In this document: positions 29,689 to 40,637 of the stretch, in pieces
Layout: every line of letters begins with the position of its first letter
Numbering within the stretch: the first letter of the stretch is position 1
Origin: Diaporthe sp. PMI_573
Lineage: Eukaryota > Ascomycota > Sordariomycetes > Diaporthales > Diaporthaceae
Length of the DNA stretch: 64,000 bases
Assembly (NCBI GenBank): GCA_021399435.1
Contig: JAJTUP010000028.1
Span: forward strand, 620,001 to 684,000
Direction of reading: 5' to 3'
Translations under genes and position numbers: made by a program
The notes under the pieces: generated by a model
The model's database searches: none
What the model was told of the DNA's origin: nothing
The model's input: only the letters and a program-made list of their open reading frames with translations

Positions 29689-29950
29689 GCGGGGAAGACG
29701 GTGTGTACCTTCACCGGGGGCTGATCTGGGTGTGCGGCGGCGTAGAGGTTCATCTCCTGCGAGAGGGTGTCTGACATGGAGCGGAGGGCGGCCTTGCTTG
29801 GGTTGTATGGGGCGTAGCCGGCGACGGGGTAGAAGGCGAGGAAGGACGCCGTGAAGATGAGGTGTCTGGGCGTGGGACTGCGGGCGGTTGTTGTAGCAGC
29901 AGGTCGAATAGGAGAAGGAGAGGGAGGAGTGGCTTCGGTTTTCAATTTAG
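29689..29950 (-). pseudogene. 3-ketodihydrosphingosine-reductase-like fragment
   Basis: The minus strand encodes [40 protein letters not shown] and VKVHTVFPA, part of a short-chain dehydrogenase with the YxxxK active-site motif (YNPSK). The pattern best fits fungal 3-ketodihydrosphingosine reductases of sphingolipid synthesis (TSC10/KSR type). The reading stops after two bases of an Ala codon, exactly at the hAT terminus, and upstream it fades near 29950. The rest of the gene is not on the far side of the hAT. SDR family is firm; the specific enzyme is probable. Confidence 0.65.
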
Positions 29951-30385
29951 AGCGAAGTATACAGTTGGGACCTTAAAAGTCAGAAGTAGGACGCTGGGGG
30001 GTAAGAAAGGCGGAAGTAAGACGCTAACGTCCCTGCACCCAATTTGCCCCCTCCCCCGGTTCTGTGGTTAGGGTAATTAAGTGCTGGACGTCACGCTCCG
30101 CTAATTGGCAAGTTAATATTAGTTTACCTAAGGGTGTGTCCATGATCCTACCGTGTTGTAGAAATTTTGTATGATGCATCATAAGACAGGCTTGATGTGA
30201 GCATCGTAGGTCACTTCAGTCCGACATTGATGATTGTTGATTATTGTTTTGGTAACAAGAACCGGCCGCACAATACATGTGCGTAACGGTCTCAAATCAT
30301 TTCGACGAGGAGGCGCGCCTACCAGGCATAACATTGGTGATGTTAATCTTGGGGCTATCGTTTTGCCTCCTCTTGGTTGGTGGCT
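29951..30385. other. Noncoding stretch, nothing recognised
   Basis: Mixed GC/AT sequence with no frame or repeat I can support. Confidence 0.4.
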
Positions 30386-30867
30386 TCATGATCTCGTTCT
30401 GAAGATGTTTCGGGATATCCTATGCTCTTTGATCCTCCCTCCTTTCTCAGCATATTCAACTAACTTGATCAGAGTTCTGGTCGGCACCGGATAACGGACG
30501 CCGGCGGCTTGGTGAAAGAAGCAATATCGTCCAATATCGCAACCTACCCCCGGGCACTCAAATATCTCATATACTTGTTCCCAGATTGGCGGTTCGTCCG
30601 TCGCATCTTGGCCGTGGATAGCGGCCCGAATTGAGCTGAGCATTTGTAAATGATTCCTGGATTCTCTAAACCGTGTAGTCAGGCTTGATGTTCAAGATGT
30701 TCAGAAATTGTCTGTCTCTTTTGCAAAAGACTTTCAACACGAAGTCCGTCAGCTGCGTGCTCTCGAAGGTGTTGACAGACCCAATCCTCAATGTGTCTGT
30801 GGATCACATCTGAGAGCAAAGACCTCTTGCGCTCGCAAATGGGTAAACTCGATCCCGTCGCCAGCAA
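30386..30867 (-). pseudogene. Fragment of an uncharacterised fungal protein family
   Basis: Two minus-strand frames (30679-30867 and 30386-30643), separated by a stop, read as HIEDWVCQHLREHAADG ... IWEQVYEIFECPGVGCDIGR ... TLIKLVEYAEKGGRI. A CPG-x-GC-x-GRYC pattern followed by a Leu-rich helix resembles a family of fungal proteins of unknown function often found near transposons. Incomplete and broken. Confidence 0.4.
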
Positions 30868-30889
30868 AGGTTGCCAAATCGATTGGCCG

Positions 30890-31403
30890 TACTTGTCAGC
30901 TCATGATCAGAACCCTATACAAAAGGACAGGAGTCAAAGTACACCCGGTAGATGATTACCCGTCTGATGGATCAGTTCCGGAAGGGACAGTCAACTGGAA
31001 GCCGAGCCATGAAGCGAAAGTCAAGGAAGCCATGAACAAGAACCGCGGGCATAAATACGACCCCTGGATACGACCAAGATTCTCTGAGAATGAGAGGGGA
31101 TCACGTCTTACTTCTGATCGCCTGGAACAGATCATGAAGGACAACTGTGACGGATTTTCGACTGAAGAAAGAAACATGTTTGCCCATCTCTTGTTCAACC
31201 GAGAAGACGCTCTTGCCTGGGACTGGTCTCACGTATCTCAGATCAGTACAGATGTTGCTCCGCCCCAGACGATCAGAACCGTGCCGCACAAGTACAACGA
31301 AGTTATCAGGCTTGCGAACGATCTATGCTACATCATGCATACTATTCCCACATACTCGTTGGCACCAAATAAGTACTATGTCGCTTTTCCGATGGGGGTT
31401 TAG
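30890..31403 (+). mobile_element. LTR-retrotransposon polyprotein fragment
   Basis: The plus strand encodes a KRTGVKVHPVDDYPSDGSVP stretch, then GFSTEERNMFAHLLFNREDA and RTVPHKYNEVIRLANDL, similar to the linker just before reverse transcriptase in fungal gypsy-type polyproteins. No YxDD motif or other catalytic part follows; the frame ends at 31403. Confidence 0.45.
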
Positions 31404-31913
31404 ACCTAACTAAGCTGACTTGCTACCTAAGTATCTTTCATCCGCGTTTGCATTTGTGCGGCCTCCTTCGGATTTCTTCGCCGATTCTGCGGCTTCACTG
31501 TCGACCTGAGTCAAGATCAATTGCACTTGTGCGATCTCCTTGCAGCACTTCCTCGTAGACGCTGCTGCCTGGACCTCAAGCTGATCTTCAGCCATTTCCT
31601 AGTCGTTTGCATGTAGTTAGTGCGTTGAACCCAGAAACATTATCTGCCTCCCCAAAGTTGCTCGATGTCAAAGTGAGTCGTCACACATATATTCTCACTG
31701 CAGAAACCGAAGCAAAGACGAAAATTCAGCACTTCAGCCCTAGGCTGATTGTCTCTAGTCACAATCTTCCTCAGGCTCCATTGCCAAGTGTCGAATTGAC
31801 CAACAAAACCCCGGTATCTTTGGCGAGATGACCTTTCCATTGGTACCTTGCAGAAGTTTCCCCACCTCACTCTTAGGCCCCCAATCGGATGACCCGCATC
31901 TCGACCTGGTCAT
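31404..31913. other. Gene-poor stretch with one small unrecognised frame
   Basis: A 61-codon minus-strand frame (ATG at 31595, stop at 31410) could form a short helix but has no recognised relative. Otherwise nothing. Confidence 0.3.
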
Positions 31914-31925
31914 GTGAAGGCCTGC

Positions 31926-32010
31926 GCGTCTGAGAAGCAGGGACGATCCAACGGCCCGACACTGGCATCAGCATCGAGTGACAATTCGGCCCGGCTCTGG
32001 AGCATCGGAT
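31926..32010 (+). pseudogene. Single WD40-repeat fragment
   Basis: In the plus frame the residues LASASSDNSARLWSIG match the second half of a WD40 blade, as in the beta-propeller of fungal NLR or Tup1-like proteins. Only one blade fragment is present, directly before a repeat shared with 15560-15635. Confidence 0.45.
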
Positions 32011-32337
32011 GCACGCAGGGGCAGGCTATAGCCGGTCGATCCACCGTGCCGCCTTGTCGCCCCCGCCATTTTGTCTCTGGCCGTCCTGCTCTCCTCCCAG
32101 CCTCATCTAGATGCCCATTATTGATCTTATTGTACACACTGATACCCAGTGCTTTCTACTTGCGGTTCCGTAGCAAGCCCGCCCCTTCCAAAGTTCTAGC
32201 ATTGGCTCGGCCTTGAGATGTAGTCTATGCAATTGTGTATACCGTATATACTCGACAAATTCACGATACCCCCGGTCACTAAGACTAGTCCTATTTTGGT
32301 CTAGTTTGAAGCCACCATGGCCAGGGTTTTGGATACA

Positions 32338-33996
32338 CTAACAAGCTACAGTAATACAGTCTTGAACCTCCTCTTCCTTCACAAAGAGGTCCATCTCTTC
32401 CAGAGGTGTTACAGACACTTCCTCATACTCCATCTTCATGGTAGGTTCCTTAGCCGTTTTCCAGCCTTCCCAGTTGATTTGAGAAGGCTCTATATCCTTG
32501 ATACGGACCATGTTAACCTGACTTCCATCAGGACGAATAGAAATTCCAGTGTGAATGAAGGCATTCTGAACCAACTCTGGCCTTTCTTCCAGACGTTTTA
32601 CTGCCCTGGCTACTACCCAGGTAGTCATTATACGCATGTCAGAGACTGTCCATATATGTCCAGGGCTTTCCTTCTCTTTCTCTGTCATATATTCGTCAGT
32701 AAATTCCTGAAGCCAAAGCTTGAAGGGATGGTTGACTGCAGTATCCAATGGCTGAAGGAGACTAGTACAGCCAGCTGGTATCAATGCAATAGTAACCCCT
32801 AGATCCTTCAACTGTTGCTTGATAGTGTCAGTTACATGGAATCTAGCAACATCCATAACCAATAGGAAATCCTTCATATCCTTAGCTACTGCGTCTAGTT
32901 CTTCAGTAATCCATTTACCGAATAATTCCTCATTATTGTAAGCTGTAGGATTGAATTCCACAGTAACATCAGGACTGTAGGATGAGGATTCCTGATTGTA
33001 TATCCTTCCTGCAGGTCCTGAAGTACCATGGAATATAATCTTCGGCTTGAATCTCTGCATGCCATCTGCAGAGATGTAGAGAATAAGAGTAGCTTGTCGT
33101 TTATCCCATCCACTCCGTTCTGTTTTTGCCTGTACTGACTTCGAGCCTGTAGAAGTATATGTACATCCAGAATTATACTCAAATGGAATAGGAGTTTCGT
33201 CCAGATTTAGGATTGCTGATTTGGAGAACCGCCGAGGAGGTGAGTTGTTGACAACTGGTGCTGGTGCTGGTGCTGGTGCTGGTGCTGGTGCTGGTGCTGG
33301 TGCTGGTGCTGGTGCTGGTGCTGATACTGGTACTGAGAGAGAATCTCTTGGTTGAGATATACGTCTAATGAACTTGACGAAGTTATTCACAACTTCAAGG
33401 TACTCTGCAGGAAGCTTGGTGGCCTTCTTAGTAACCCTTCTATGTGAAATCCTATGTCGATGTAGAAAGCCTCTAAACCAGCCGGTAGAGAATACCCAGA
33501 GGTGAACGCTTTCAGGGTAGGTGTCCTTAAATAGCCTTTTTGATTCTCGTCGAAACCAGCCGATAGAAACAATTCTATTTTCTGTTCGCCGTGTAAGAAA
33601 ACAGGTGTAAAGCTTGTCTTCCAACTCTGGCCATCTAGGGTGATACCTTCGTTGATCCTCTTTGCGTACAAGCTGATCCCGCTTTTTCCACCAAGTCCTT
33701 ATAGTTGCTTCAGGGATCTTGAAGAACTGGGAGGCTTCAAATAGTGTAGGAGGACGGAAGCCATCTTGGGAAGGTGGGAGGTCTTGTCGATAATGGCCAC
33801 CTCTACCTCCAGTAGTTCCTGGGATACGGTGGTTCAAAAGAAATAGAAGAACTTCAACACGTTTTTTCTGCTTGTATGACCGTTCTACCCGTGTAACTGG
33901 CTTAAATGAAGGAGCTTTTCGCTCATGAAGGGGCTTGGGCTTTGGCCCTGGCTTTTTTTGTAGGATGTTGGTTGAGATTGGGCCTAGGGGAGGCAT
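32338..33996 (-). CDS. Pogo-family DDE transposase, full length
   Basis: A 552-residue frame from ATG 33996 to TAG 32338 with no interruptions. Residues ~85-110 are a helix-turn-helix (FFKIPEATIRTWWKKRDQL), ~130-190 a CENP-B-like DNA-binding region (STGWFRGFLHRHRISHRR), then an Ala-Pro linker (226-247) and the DDE_1 catalytic domain with Asp266 (LNLDETPIPFEY), Asp382 (LVMDVARFHVTD) and Asp418 (TSLLQPLDTAVN). It would cut and paste its own element in the nucleus. Both terminal repeats are intact, so the copy may be active. Confidence 0.93.
   Translation of the reverse strand: MPPLGPISTNILQKKPGPKPKPLHERKAPSFKPVTRVERSYKQKKRVEVLLFLLNHRIPGTTGGRGGHYRQDLPPSQDGFRPPTLFEASQFFKIPEATIRTWWKKRDQLVRKEDQRRYHPRWPELEDKLYTCFLTRRTENRIVSIGWFRRESKRLFKDTYPESVHLWVFSTGWFRGFLHRHRISHRRVTKKATKLPAEYLEVVNNFVKFIRRISQPRDSLSVPVSAPAPAPAPAPAPAPAPAPAPAPVVNNSPPRRFSKSAILNLDETPIPFEYNSGCTYTSTGSKSVQAKTERSGWDKRQATLILYISADGMQRFKPKIIFHGTSGPAGRIYNQESSSYSPDVTVEFNPTAYNNEELFGKWITEELDAVAKDMKDFLLVMDVARFHVTDTIKQQLKDLGVTIALIPAGCTSLLQPLDTAVNHPFKLWLQEFTDEYMTEKEKESPGHIWTVSDMRIMTTWVVARAVKRLEERPELVQNAFIHTGISIRPDGSQVNMVRIKDIEPSQINWEGWKTAKEPTMKMEYEEVSVTPLEEMDLFVKEEEVQDCITVAC
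33255..33320 (-). repeat. Hexanucleotide (CTGGTG)11 run inside the transposase
   Basis: Eleven tandem 6-bp units encode an (Ala-Pro) linker between the DNA-binding and catalytic domains of the pogo transposase. Such runs change length easily and keep frame. Confidence 0.9.
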
Positions 33997-34350
33997 TGTG
34001 ACCCATGAGACCAGCAGTAAACAAATAACTTCAAGATCGACGCGTTAGAGACGTGATGGGCATCTCTGGGGGGCTAAACCTAGCGTAGATTAGTAAGGTG
34101 GCTATAGCTTCAGCCTAGGTAAGATTAGGCCTAATTAGGCGACCGGGGGTATCGTGAATTTGTCGAGTATATACGGTAATAGCAAGAGGTCAGCAGCTCA
34201 TGTTTACAGCGTCGACCGTCAGTTTGGGTACTGAGCTTTTACCCAGTCCACTGGTCATTAAGATGCGCACAGACTGTTGGCGCAGAAGAGTAGAGAGGCA
34301 CAGCCCGCATTCACGACCAAAACTGCACGTTGGTCACTAGGGTACTCGGC

Positions 34351-36601
34351 TAGGGATGGGCACGTGTTTAATACACATGTGTATTAAACTGCTTTTTATT
34401 ATAATGAAGCAGCTTTTTATTCCGAATAAAAAGCGCGCTTTTTATTGCAATATAACTACCTGTATATAAAGCTGCCCAAGGGTCATATAATACAAATAAC
34501 CAAGCCAAATTAGGTCAACTTTTTCCCCGTTCCTTTGCTTTCTGACCTATCTTGGACCCCAAATGTGTCCATACTGTCTCTTCTCTGTCGGAGGCGGGTT
34601 GGTGAGTGAACTCGCCGATAATAGCGTCAACTTCCAGACTTGATGCGTAATGGATTTCTATATACGTATCTTCGAGAGTAAGCCAACCGTCTTCTGTCAA
34701 ATCTTCCCCGCTAACCACCGTAGAATTAACCTTATTGCGATGATCAAGAGGTTGATTCTAAGACTGTGTTATCCTCTCTAGCACCCGTTCGTTTATGTAG
34801 ATGAACGCTAACTTGTTAGTGTTGGCTGGTGTGAGCCTGTTGCGTGCCTTGCTGTGGAGGAAGTTAACCGCCGAGAATGATCTCTCTGAGGGAACTGAAT
34901 TGGCTATGGTTCCAAAGATTCGGACAGCAAGTGTAGCCAGCTTGCTGCCCTGGTTATCAAGAAGCATCTAAGCATCTAATGGCGTCCATTCTTTTGAATA
35001 GACTAAGCCTCCCGCAGCAAACTGGCCGCCAGATTGTGCTTGGAAGTGGTTAAATTCTCGAACAACATGAAGGTAGTCAGCAGGATTGACTGCTGACTTA
35101 AAGAACTAAAGCACTTTCATCATCAGCTGTTCTTCAAGCTTAGTCCCGACTGTGTCAGGCCTTAATGCAAATCCTGCATAATGAATATCATATATCTATT
35201 TGTCCATCCGGTTTAACCATACGGAATACAGCTCGCTGAAATTCACGTCTTTATGTTGCTGAGAATCGTCAAGTGCTTTCCATTCTGCTTTAATCCCCAG
35301 CCAACGAGGAATTATATGGCCGATGTAAGCCCGATCGGCTTTTGAGGCATGCTGACGACTGCTGACAGGCTTAATTATAGCCAAAACAGTCTCTAGGCGT
35401 ATCCAGAAGTAAGGGTTATTGACAGACTCTAGCACCCTCGAAAAAAGCTCGAGAGACCCGGAGGCTAGCTCTGCCCTTACGTTAGGACGGCGAGTGTATG
35501 TTTGGAGAGGCTCTTTATAGCGTAAAACTGACCGCAAAGCATTGAACTGGCTGCCCCAGCGTGTGATTACACTAAAGCGAGCGGTTAGTTATAGCTAGGA
35601 GTTAGAAAAACTTAAAGACCCATGCGGATAAAAATGCCTTATGGTGGCCCCAAGCTGCCTTTTGTGCCTCTCTCAATTGAGCCAACTACAGTTTTGACTC
35701 CTTGAAGAAGGTGACAATTAATGTAGTGCTTTTGAATGTCTCCTCAAAGAACGGCAGCTCTAGGATGTCCTTGATGAGTAGCTGTAACCCATGTGAATTG
35801 CAGAGGGAAAAGAAGCAATGCTGGAATTCCTTTCTTGCAGCCAAATACACATGAGCTTTCCTCATCACGCTATCCGTATCTGTGCAAAACGAGTTAATTC
35901 GCAAGAAGTTACCCTTGCAAATTATCTCCAGCTCAGGATACAAAAGATTAATGTAGTGCTCAGCCGTGTGTTAAATCTCTCCTGTATTAAACGTCTTCCA
36001 ATAGAACGCCGGACCATTTGCCACCTGTATCGAGATATTGATAATTCGATGACTTGTGATATTGTCTGAGGCGTCAAAGATTACGTTGATACGTTCTGTC
36101 TGGTTGAGGATATCTTGGACTTGGTTGTGATACTCAGAATAAGTCGGGGCTAGCAGCTGCTGTACTTGGTGACGAGACGGTGGTTGCCAGGCAGTATTCA
36201 GCTTGCTTAACAGAATCCGCATTTGTTTGGACTCGAAGAGGTTAAATGGACGGCCATTAGCAAAAATTGCTCTAGTAGCAAGCTCATCAAGCATCTGCTT
36301 AAAGGTCTTGTCCACTACAGGAAAGTGCTGAGTAAGTTGAGACTGCTGAGACTGTTGCTGCCCTTTGTAATTGGGGCAATGGCGAAGTAAGTGCTTCTTT
36401 TGACGAGTAGTGCTCTTGGTTGTCTCGTGGCCGCAGTGCTTGCACTTGACTTCTGAGTTCTTGAACCCCGAGCTAGCGTCTGAGGCAATTGTGATAAATT
36501 CTCGGTGGACCTGGTGGTCGGCTGGCCTTCTAGAGGTTCTAGGCATTGTAGAAGAAGCACGAAGGGTCTGAAGGTAGTGGGGAGTCGGATTGGGAAGTTT
36601 C
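34351..36601 (-). mobile_element. RIP-like decayed hAT transposon, 5' end replaced
   Basis: The minus strand reads as a hAT transposase from ATG 36546: BED finger (CKHCGHETTKSTTRQKKHLL), catalytic region (INVIFDASDNITSHR) and C-terminal dimerisation block (IANSVPSERSFSAVNFLHSK). Stops TAA 35971-35973 and TAG 35686-35688, 35196-35198, 35106-35108 and 34968-34970 interrupt it, all explainable by CAA/CAG to TAA/TAG. The 3' end near 34351 (TAGGGATGGGCACG) looks like a hAT terminus with AAAAAGC-type subterminal repeats. The 5' terminus is missing: the sequence meets an LTR at 36602. Confidence 0.75.
34366..34389. repeat. Perfect 24-bp palindrome in the hAT terminus
   Basis: GTTTAATACACA is followed directly by its exact reverse complement. 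It lies about 15 bp inside the presumed hAT end and may be a transposase-binding or cruciform site. Confidence 0.85.
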
Positions 36602-36867
36602 TGTCACGATAGCAGGCAGGCGGTTCCCGGGCAGGTGGACGTCGAGCAGTCAGGATGATCAGGCAGGTCTTCTATTTACTACGTACAGGCTCTATCCTCG
36701 GTAGGCACAGGCTCTGTTGACAAGACGTAGCTCGAAGAGCTACGAAACAGGATCCAGGACAGGATACAGAGTTTTATCAAGCCAGCGGCTTACGTAACTC
36801 GGACCTAGTTCTAGGTCCCAACGGCTTCGGGCAGGGCACGGCCAGCACGGCCGGCACGGCCGTGACA
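36602..36867 (-). repeat. 3' LTR of the chromovirus
   Basis: 266 bp, begins TGTCACG and ends CGTGACA; one base different from the 5' LTR. Relative to the element's minus-strand coding direction this is the downstream LTR. Confidence 0.93.
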
Positions 36868-36906
36868 GTACCCCCCTCCTTAGGACCGAACTCCCGAGAG
36901 GTCGAT

Positions 36907-39900
36907 CTAGGGGCCAGGTTTATACGGGTATCTCCTATGGAAGTTGCGCACAACTTCCTGAGCGTTTTCCAGGTATGACGCAGGTATCTCTTCAGGTTCG
37001 TCGTATCCGGTCCATTTGACGGTATACTTCAGGCGGGCGCGGCCTCTGCCGCGGCGATCCCAGCGGGAATCCAGGACCTCCTCGACTTCCCACTCTTGTA
37101 GTCCATCCACTTCGATAGGCGGGGGAGGCTCGTTTCTCTGAGCAGGCAGCGGATCATCGGCAGCAGGTTGTAGCAGGCTGACGTGGAAAACAGGGTGAAT
37201 CTTCATAGATTCTGGCAGGGCTAAACGATAGGCCCAAGGACTAATAACCTTCTCAATCTTGAAGGGGCCGCAGTTTTTCCAGTCCAGTTTCTTAGTGGGG
37301 CGCAGAGTCTTGATATTGCGGGCATCTAGCCAAACTTCTTGATCAACTCGGTAGCGGCAGGCAGGACGGCGTTTCCGATTAGCTTGCTCCCTGTGACGGG
37401 CCTGAGCAACAAGCATCTCACTTCTCATATGTTCAGTGATCACTTGCATTTGGGAAGCAAACTTCTCAGCATCACGCGCAGCGGGCTTCTCAGGGGGCAG
37501 GGAGGGCTCAAAGCCCAGTCGTGGGTGGAATCCGTAGTTCCCAAAGAACGGTGTAACGGAGGTAGTTTCGGAGACGGTGTCATTCGAGGCAAACTCAGCC
37601 AGCGGGAGCCAGTCAGACCAGTCGTCTTGCAGGTATGCCACATACAGGCGCAGGTATTGTTCTAGGATGGCGTTCATACGTTCTGTCTGTCCGTCGGTTT
37701 CCGGGTGGTATGCGGTGGAGAGCGTAGCAGAGATTCTCAGACGGCGGGTGATATGTTTCCAGAATCCAGAGACAAACTGGGGGCCCCGGTCGGAGACGAT
37801 CGTCGTCGGCAGGCCGTGTAACTTCCAGACGTACTTGGTAAACAGGCGAGCCGCTTCTTCGGAGTCGCAGGTTCCTTTGCAGGCGATGAAATGTCTCATT
37901 TTAGTAAGGCGATCAACCACGACCATAATAGCATCATATCCCCGGCTGGCGGGTAGGTGTGTGATGAAGTCCACCGAGACGTCCCTCCAGGCTCGCTCAG
38001 GAACGGGGAGGGGCTTCAGCAGGCCTTGGCGGGCCTCTCGGTTCGGCTTAGCCCGGCGGCACTGGTGACAGTTCGCAACCCAACGTTGCACAAAACGTAG
38101 CATCTGGGGCCAGTAGTATTCACGGTCCAGGATCTCGTAAGTTCTCGCGGACCCAGGGTGGCCGGCGATCGGTGATTCGTGGCAGGAGTTCAGGAGCTTG
38201 GCTTTTAGCTCGGGCAGATCCGGAACGTACAGGCGGTTTCCATAGTACAGGTATCCGTGGCGGTTCTCGCACTCGGCTAGGGTCAGCAGCGGGTGTCGAA
38301 GGGAGTCCTCTTCTAAGGCTTTCAGGACAGAACGGGGGATCGGGTCTTCTGAATATCCTTTCTCAAATAGGGTGGACATTTCTTCGTCCCAGAGTTGACG
38401 GGCTGGTTCTGTTCGGCGGCGTGCCGTAGCCAAAAAACGTACGGTCTTCTTTTGCGGTAGGGCGGGATCCAAATTTTCTTTCTTTAGGACAACCTGGCTC
38501 TGGTGCAGCAGCCTCTCATCCCCCTCTTGAGGTAGGTCTTCTGACCTCCTGGTCAGCGCGTCCGGCTTGGCACCTTGCTTTCCTGGGCGGTATGTGATCT
38601 GAAAATTGAAACGAGACAGGAATTCTGCCCAGCGGGCCTGGCGGCGGTTGAGCAACTTCGTTGTCGTAAAGTACTCCAGGTTTTTGTGGTCCGTAATGAC
38701 CTTGATCGGGGACGGGGCCCCTTCCAGTTCCGGGCGCCATTCCTCGAAGCAACGGATAATAGCAAGCAGTTCCTTATCATATATCTCATAGTTGCATTCT
38801 GTCGAAGAATGTTTTTTCGAGAAGAATGCGACGGGTCGTAGGATTCCGTCGTCCCCATACTGGGACATTACTCCGGCAGAGACAAAGTCGGAAGCATCAG
38901 TTTCTAGTATGACGTCCTTTTCCCAGTCGAAACAGGCCAGTACAGGTGCTTGCGTAAATGCAGTCTTCAGGTCATTAAAGGCTTTCTCGCAGGAGGAGTC
39001 GAAATCAAATCGCACTCCTTTTTTTGTCAGGCGGACTAGTGGTGAAATTATTTTGGAAAAGTCTCGGACGAAGCGGCGGTAAAAGTTGCCAAACCCAATA
39101 AAGGCTTGCACGTCTGTCAGGCAGGTCGGGGTTTTCCAGGAGACGATAGTCTCAACCTTCTTCGGATCCATCCGGATACCGTGTGCGCCCACAATTAGGC
39201 CTAGGAAGGTTGTCTCTTCAACGAAGAATTCGCACTTCTCCAACTTAGCATACAGGCCGGCTTCTCGCAGGGCAGTCAAGACCAGCCGCAGGTGTTCTTC
39301 GTGCTCAGAACGGGTACGGCTGTAGATCAAGATGTCGTCCAGGTACGCTGTGCAAAATACGTCCAGGTACGGTCTCAGGGTATCGTTAATGAATCTTTGG
39401 AAGGTCGAGGGGGCTCCGGTGAGCCCAAATGGCATCACTAACGTTTCAAATAGGCCGAAGCGGGTGCGGAAGGCGGTCAGATATTCCTCCCCCTTGCATA
39501 TACGGAGGTTGTTGAAGGCAGCGATTATGTCGACCTTTGAGAAATACTTCATCCCCTTCAGGTTGTTCAGGGTCTCCTTGGTCAAGGGCAGTGGGTAACG
39601 GTCCTTGACGGTGACATTGTTCAGGGCTCGATAATCCACACAGAATCGGAGTCCTCCTCCAGGCTTAGACACAAACAGGACTGGTGAGGCAACGTGGGAG
39701 GCGCTTGGTCGGATGAATCCCTTCCGTAGGTTTTCGTCTAGCCATTCTCTCAGGGCTGTCAGCTCGTCTCGGGACATAGAATATAATGGGCCAAAGGGTG
39801 GCGTCTTCCCTTCGATCAGCTGGATATGGTGGTCATATGGACGGTGAGGCGGTAACTTCTCAGCCTCCTTGGGTGAGAAGACATCAGCAAATTCCTCCAG

Positions 39901-40542
39901 TTCCTTGGGTAGGGTTTTCGCAGGCTCAGGTTCCTTGCGGGCGGGGCCCAAGTGCTGGGCTTCCAGTATATCATCAATCTGCTCCAAGGACGCGGTAAAC
40001 AGGCAGTAGCCCTCCTTGCGGGCATAAGCAGCGGCAGCTCTCAGGGTGACTTGGTATGGCTCATACTTTCTCAGGATATCGGGGCAGGACAGGGGGCGGT
40101 AGGTCCGGGCAGTCTTCGGCACGTCTTGCAGTGCTTTTAGTTTAGTAGGTTTTCCAGGGACATTGCAGTGGCGGCGGCAGTATTCGCTGTCGAACGTAAT
40201 CGTGTGGGAGGCAAAGCGAATAGTCGGGTCGTGTTGCTTTAGCCAGGGCATTCCCAAGACAACAGGATAATAGGCCAACTGGGTGGCAAACATCATCATG
40301 GTATCTTGGAAATGGTCGTTAATGCGGCAGGAAACCAGGGCGTAGTGGGTGACGGCATCCTCAGAGGATCTCCCGTCAATCACTTCCAGGTTGAACGGTT
40401 TCTTCAGGGGCAACAAGGAAATATCGTGAGCCTCAGCCCATTCCTTGTCTATGAAAGCCTTTCCTTCGGCTCCAGTATCAGTCAGGGCGTAGGCAGGTAT
40501 TTCCTTTCCTCCTACGGTTAGGTGTGCAGGCAGTATCAGCAT
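36907..40542 (-). CDS. Pol polyprotein: protease, reverse transcriptase, RNase H, integrase, chromodomain
   Basis: An uninterrupted frame of 1211 residues from ATG 40542; the frame is open further upstream and overlaps the end of gag in the -1 frame, so Pol is probably made as a Gag-Pol fusion by frameshifting. Order of domains: aspartic protease ([12 protein letters not shown]), reverse transcriptase ([43 protein letters not shown]), RNase H ([10 protein letters not shown]), integrase zinc domain (NCHQCRRAK), integrase core ([38 protein letters not shown]) and a C-terminal chromodomain ([22 protein letters not shown]). The chromodomain usually directs integration to H3K9-methylated chromatin. 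Confidence 0.93.
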   Translation of the reverse strand: MLILPAHLTVGGKEIPAYALTDTGAEGKAFIDKEWAEAHDISLLPLKKPFNLEVIDGRSSEDAVTHYALVSCRINDHFQDTMMMFATQLAYYPVVLGMPWLKQHDPTIRFASHTITFDSEYCRRHCNVPGKPTKLKALQDVPKTARTYRPLSCPDILRKYEPYQVTLRAAAAYARKEGYCLFTASLEQIDDILEAQHLGPARKEPEPAKTLPKELEEFADVFSPKEAEKLPPHRPYDHHIQLIEGKTPPFGPLYSMSRDELTALREWLDENLRKGFIRPSASHVASPVLFVSKPGGGLRFCVDYRALNNVTVKDRYPLPLTKETLNNLKGMKYFSKVDIIAAFNNLRICKGEEYLTAFRTRFGLFETLVMPFGLTGAPSTFQRFINDTLRPYLDVFCTAYLDDILIYSRTRSEHEEHLRLVLTALREAGLYAKLEKCEFFVEETTFLGLIVGAHGIRMDPKKVETIVSWKTPTCLTDVQAFIGFGNFYRRFVRDFSKIISPLVRLTKKGVRFDFDSSCEKAFNDLKTAFTQAPVLACFDWEKDVILETDASDFVSAGVMSQYGDDGILRPVAFFSKKHSSTECNYEIYDKELLAIIRCFEEWRPELEGAPSPIKVITDHKNLEYFTTTKLLNRRQARWAEFLSRFNFQITYRPGKQGAKPDALTRRSEDLPQEGDERLLHQSQVVLKKENLDPALPQKKTVRFLATARRRTEPARQLWDEEMSTLFEKGYSEDPIPRSVLKALEEDSLRHPLLTLAECENRHGYLYYGNRLYVPDLPELKAKLLNSCHESPIAGHPGSARTYEILDREYYWPQMLRFVQRWVANCHQCRRAKPNREARQGLLKPLPVPERAWRDVSVDFITHLPASRGYDAIMVVVDRLTKMRHFIACKGTCDSEEAARLFTKYVWKLHGLPTTIVSDRGPQFVSGFWKHITRRLRISATLSTAYHPETDGQTERMNAILEQYLRLYVAYLQDDWSDWLPLAEFASNDTVSETTSVTPFFGNYGFHPRLGFEPSLPPEKPAARDAEKFASQMQVITEHMRSEMLVAQARHREQANRKRRPACRYRVDQEVWLDARNIKTLRPTKKLDWKNCGPFKIEKVISPWAYRLALPESMKIHPVFHVSLLQPAADDPLPAQRNEPPPPIEVDGLQEWEVEEVLDSRWDRRGRGRARLKYTVKWTGYDEPEEIPASYLENAQEVVRNFHRRYPYKPGP

Positions 40543-40637
40543 GTTAGAGCGCTGGTTTTGTTCTTCCTCAATAGTCGGTCCGGTGACGGCGGCGGCAGAG
40601 ATACGCAGAGTGCGCTTGTGAGGAGCCTGAGGGCGAC

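Larger units (their letters stand above)
32242..34176 (-). mobile_element. Intact pogo/Fot1-class Tc1-mariner transposon (1935 bp)
   Basis: Perfect inverted ends: CCGTATATACTCGACAAATT and the 16 further bases at 32242-32277 are matched exactly in reverse at 34141-34176. The element is flanked on both sides by TA (32240-32241 and 34177-34178), the Tc1/mariner target duplication. It carries one uninterrupted transposase. Size and layout resemble Fot1. Confidence 0.93.

Noticed and set aside
34500..36546. Several separate small genes on the minus strand
   Set aside because: All belong to one hAT transposase interrupted by TAA/TAG stops and a likely intron.
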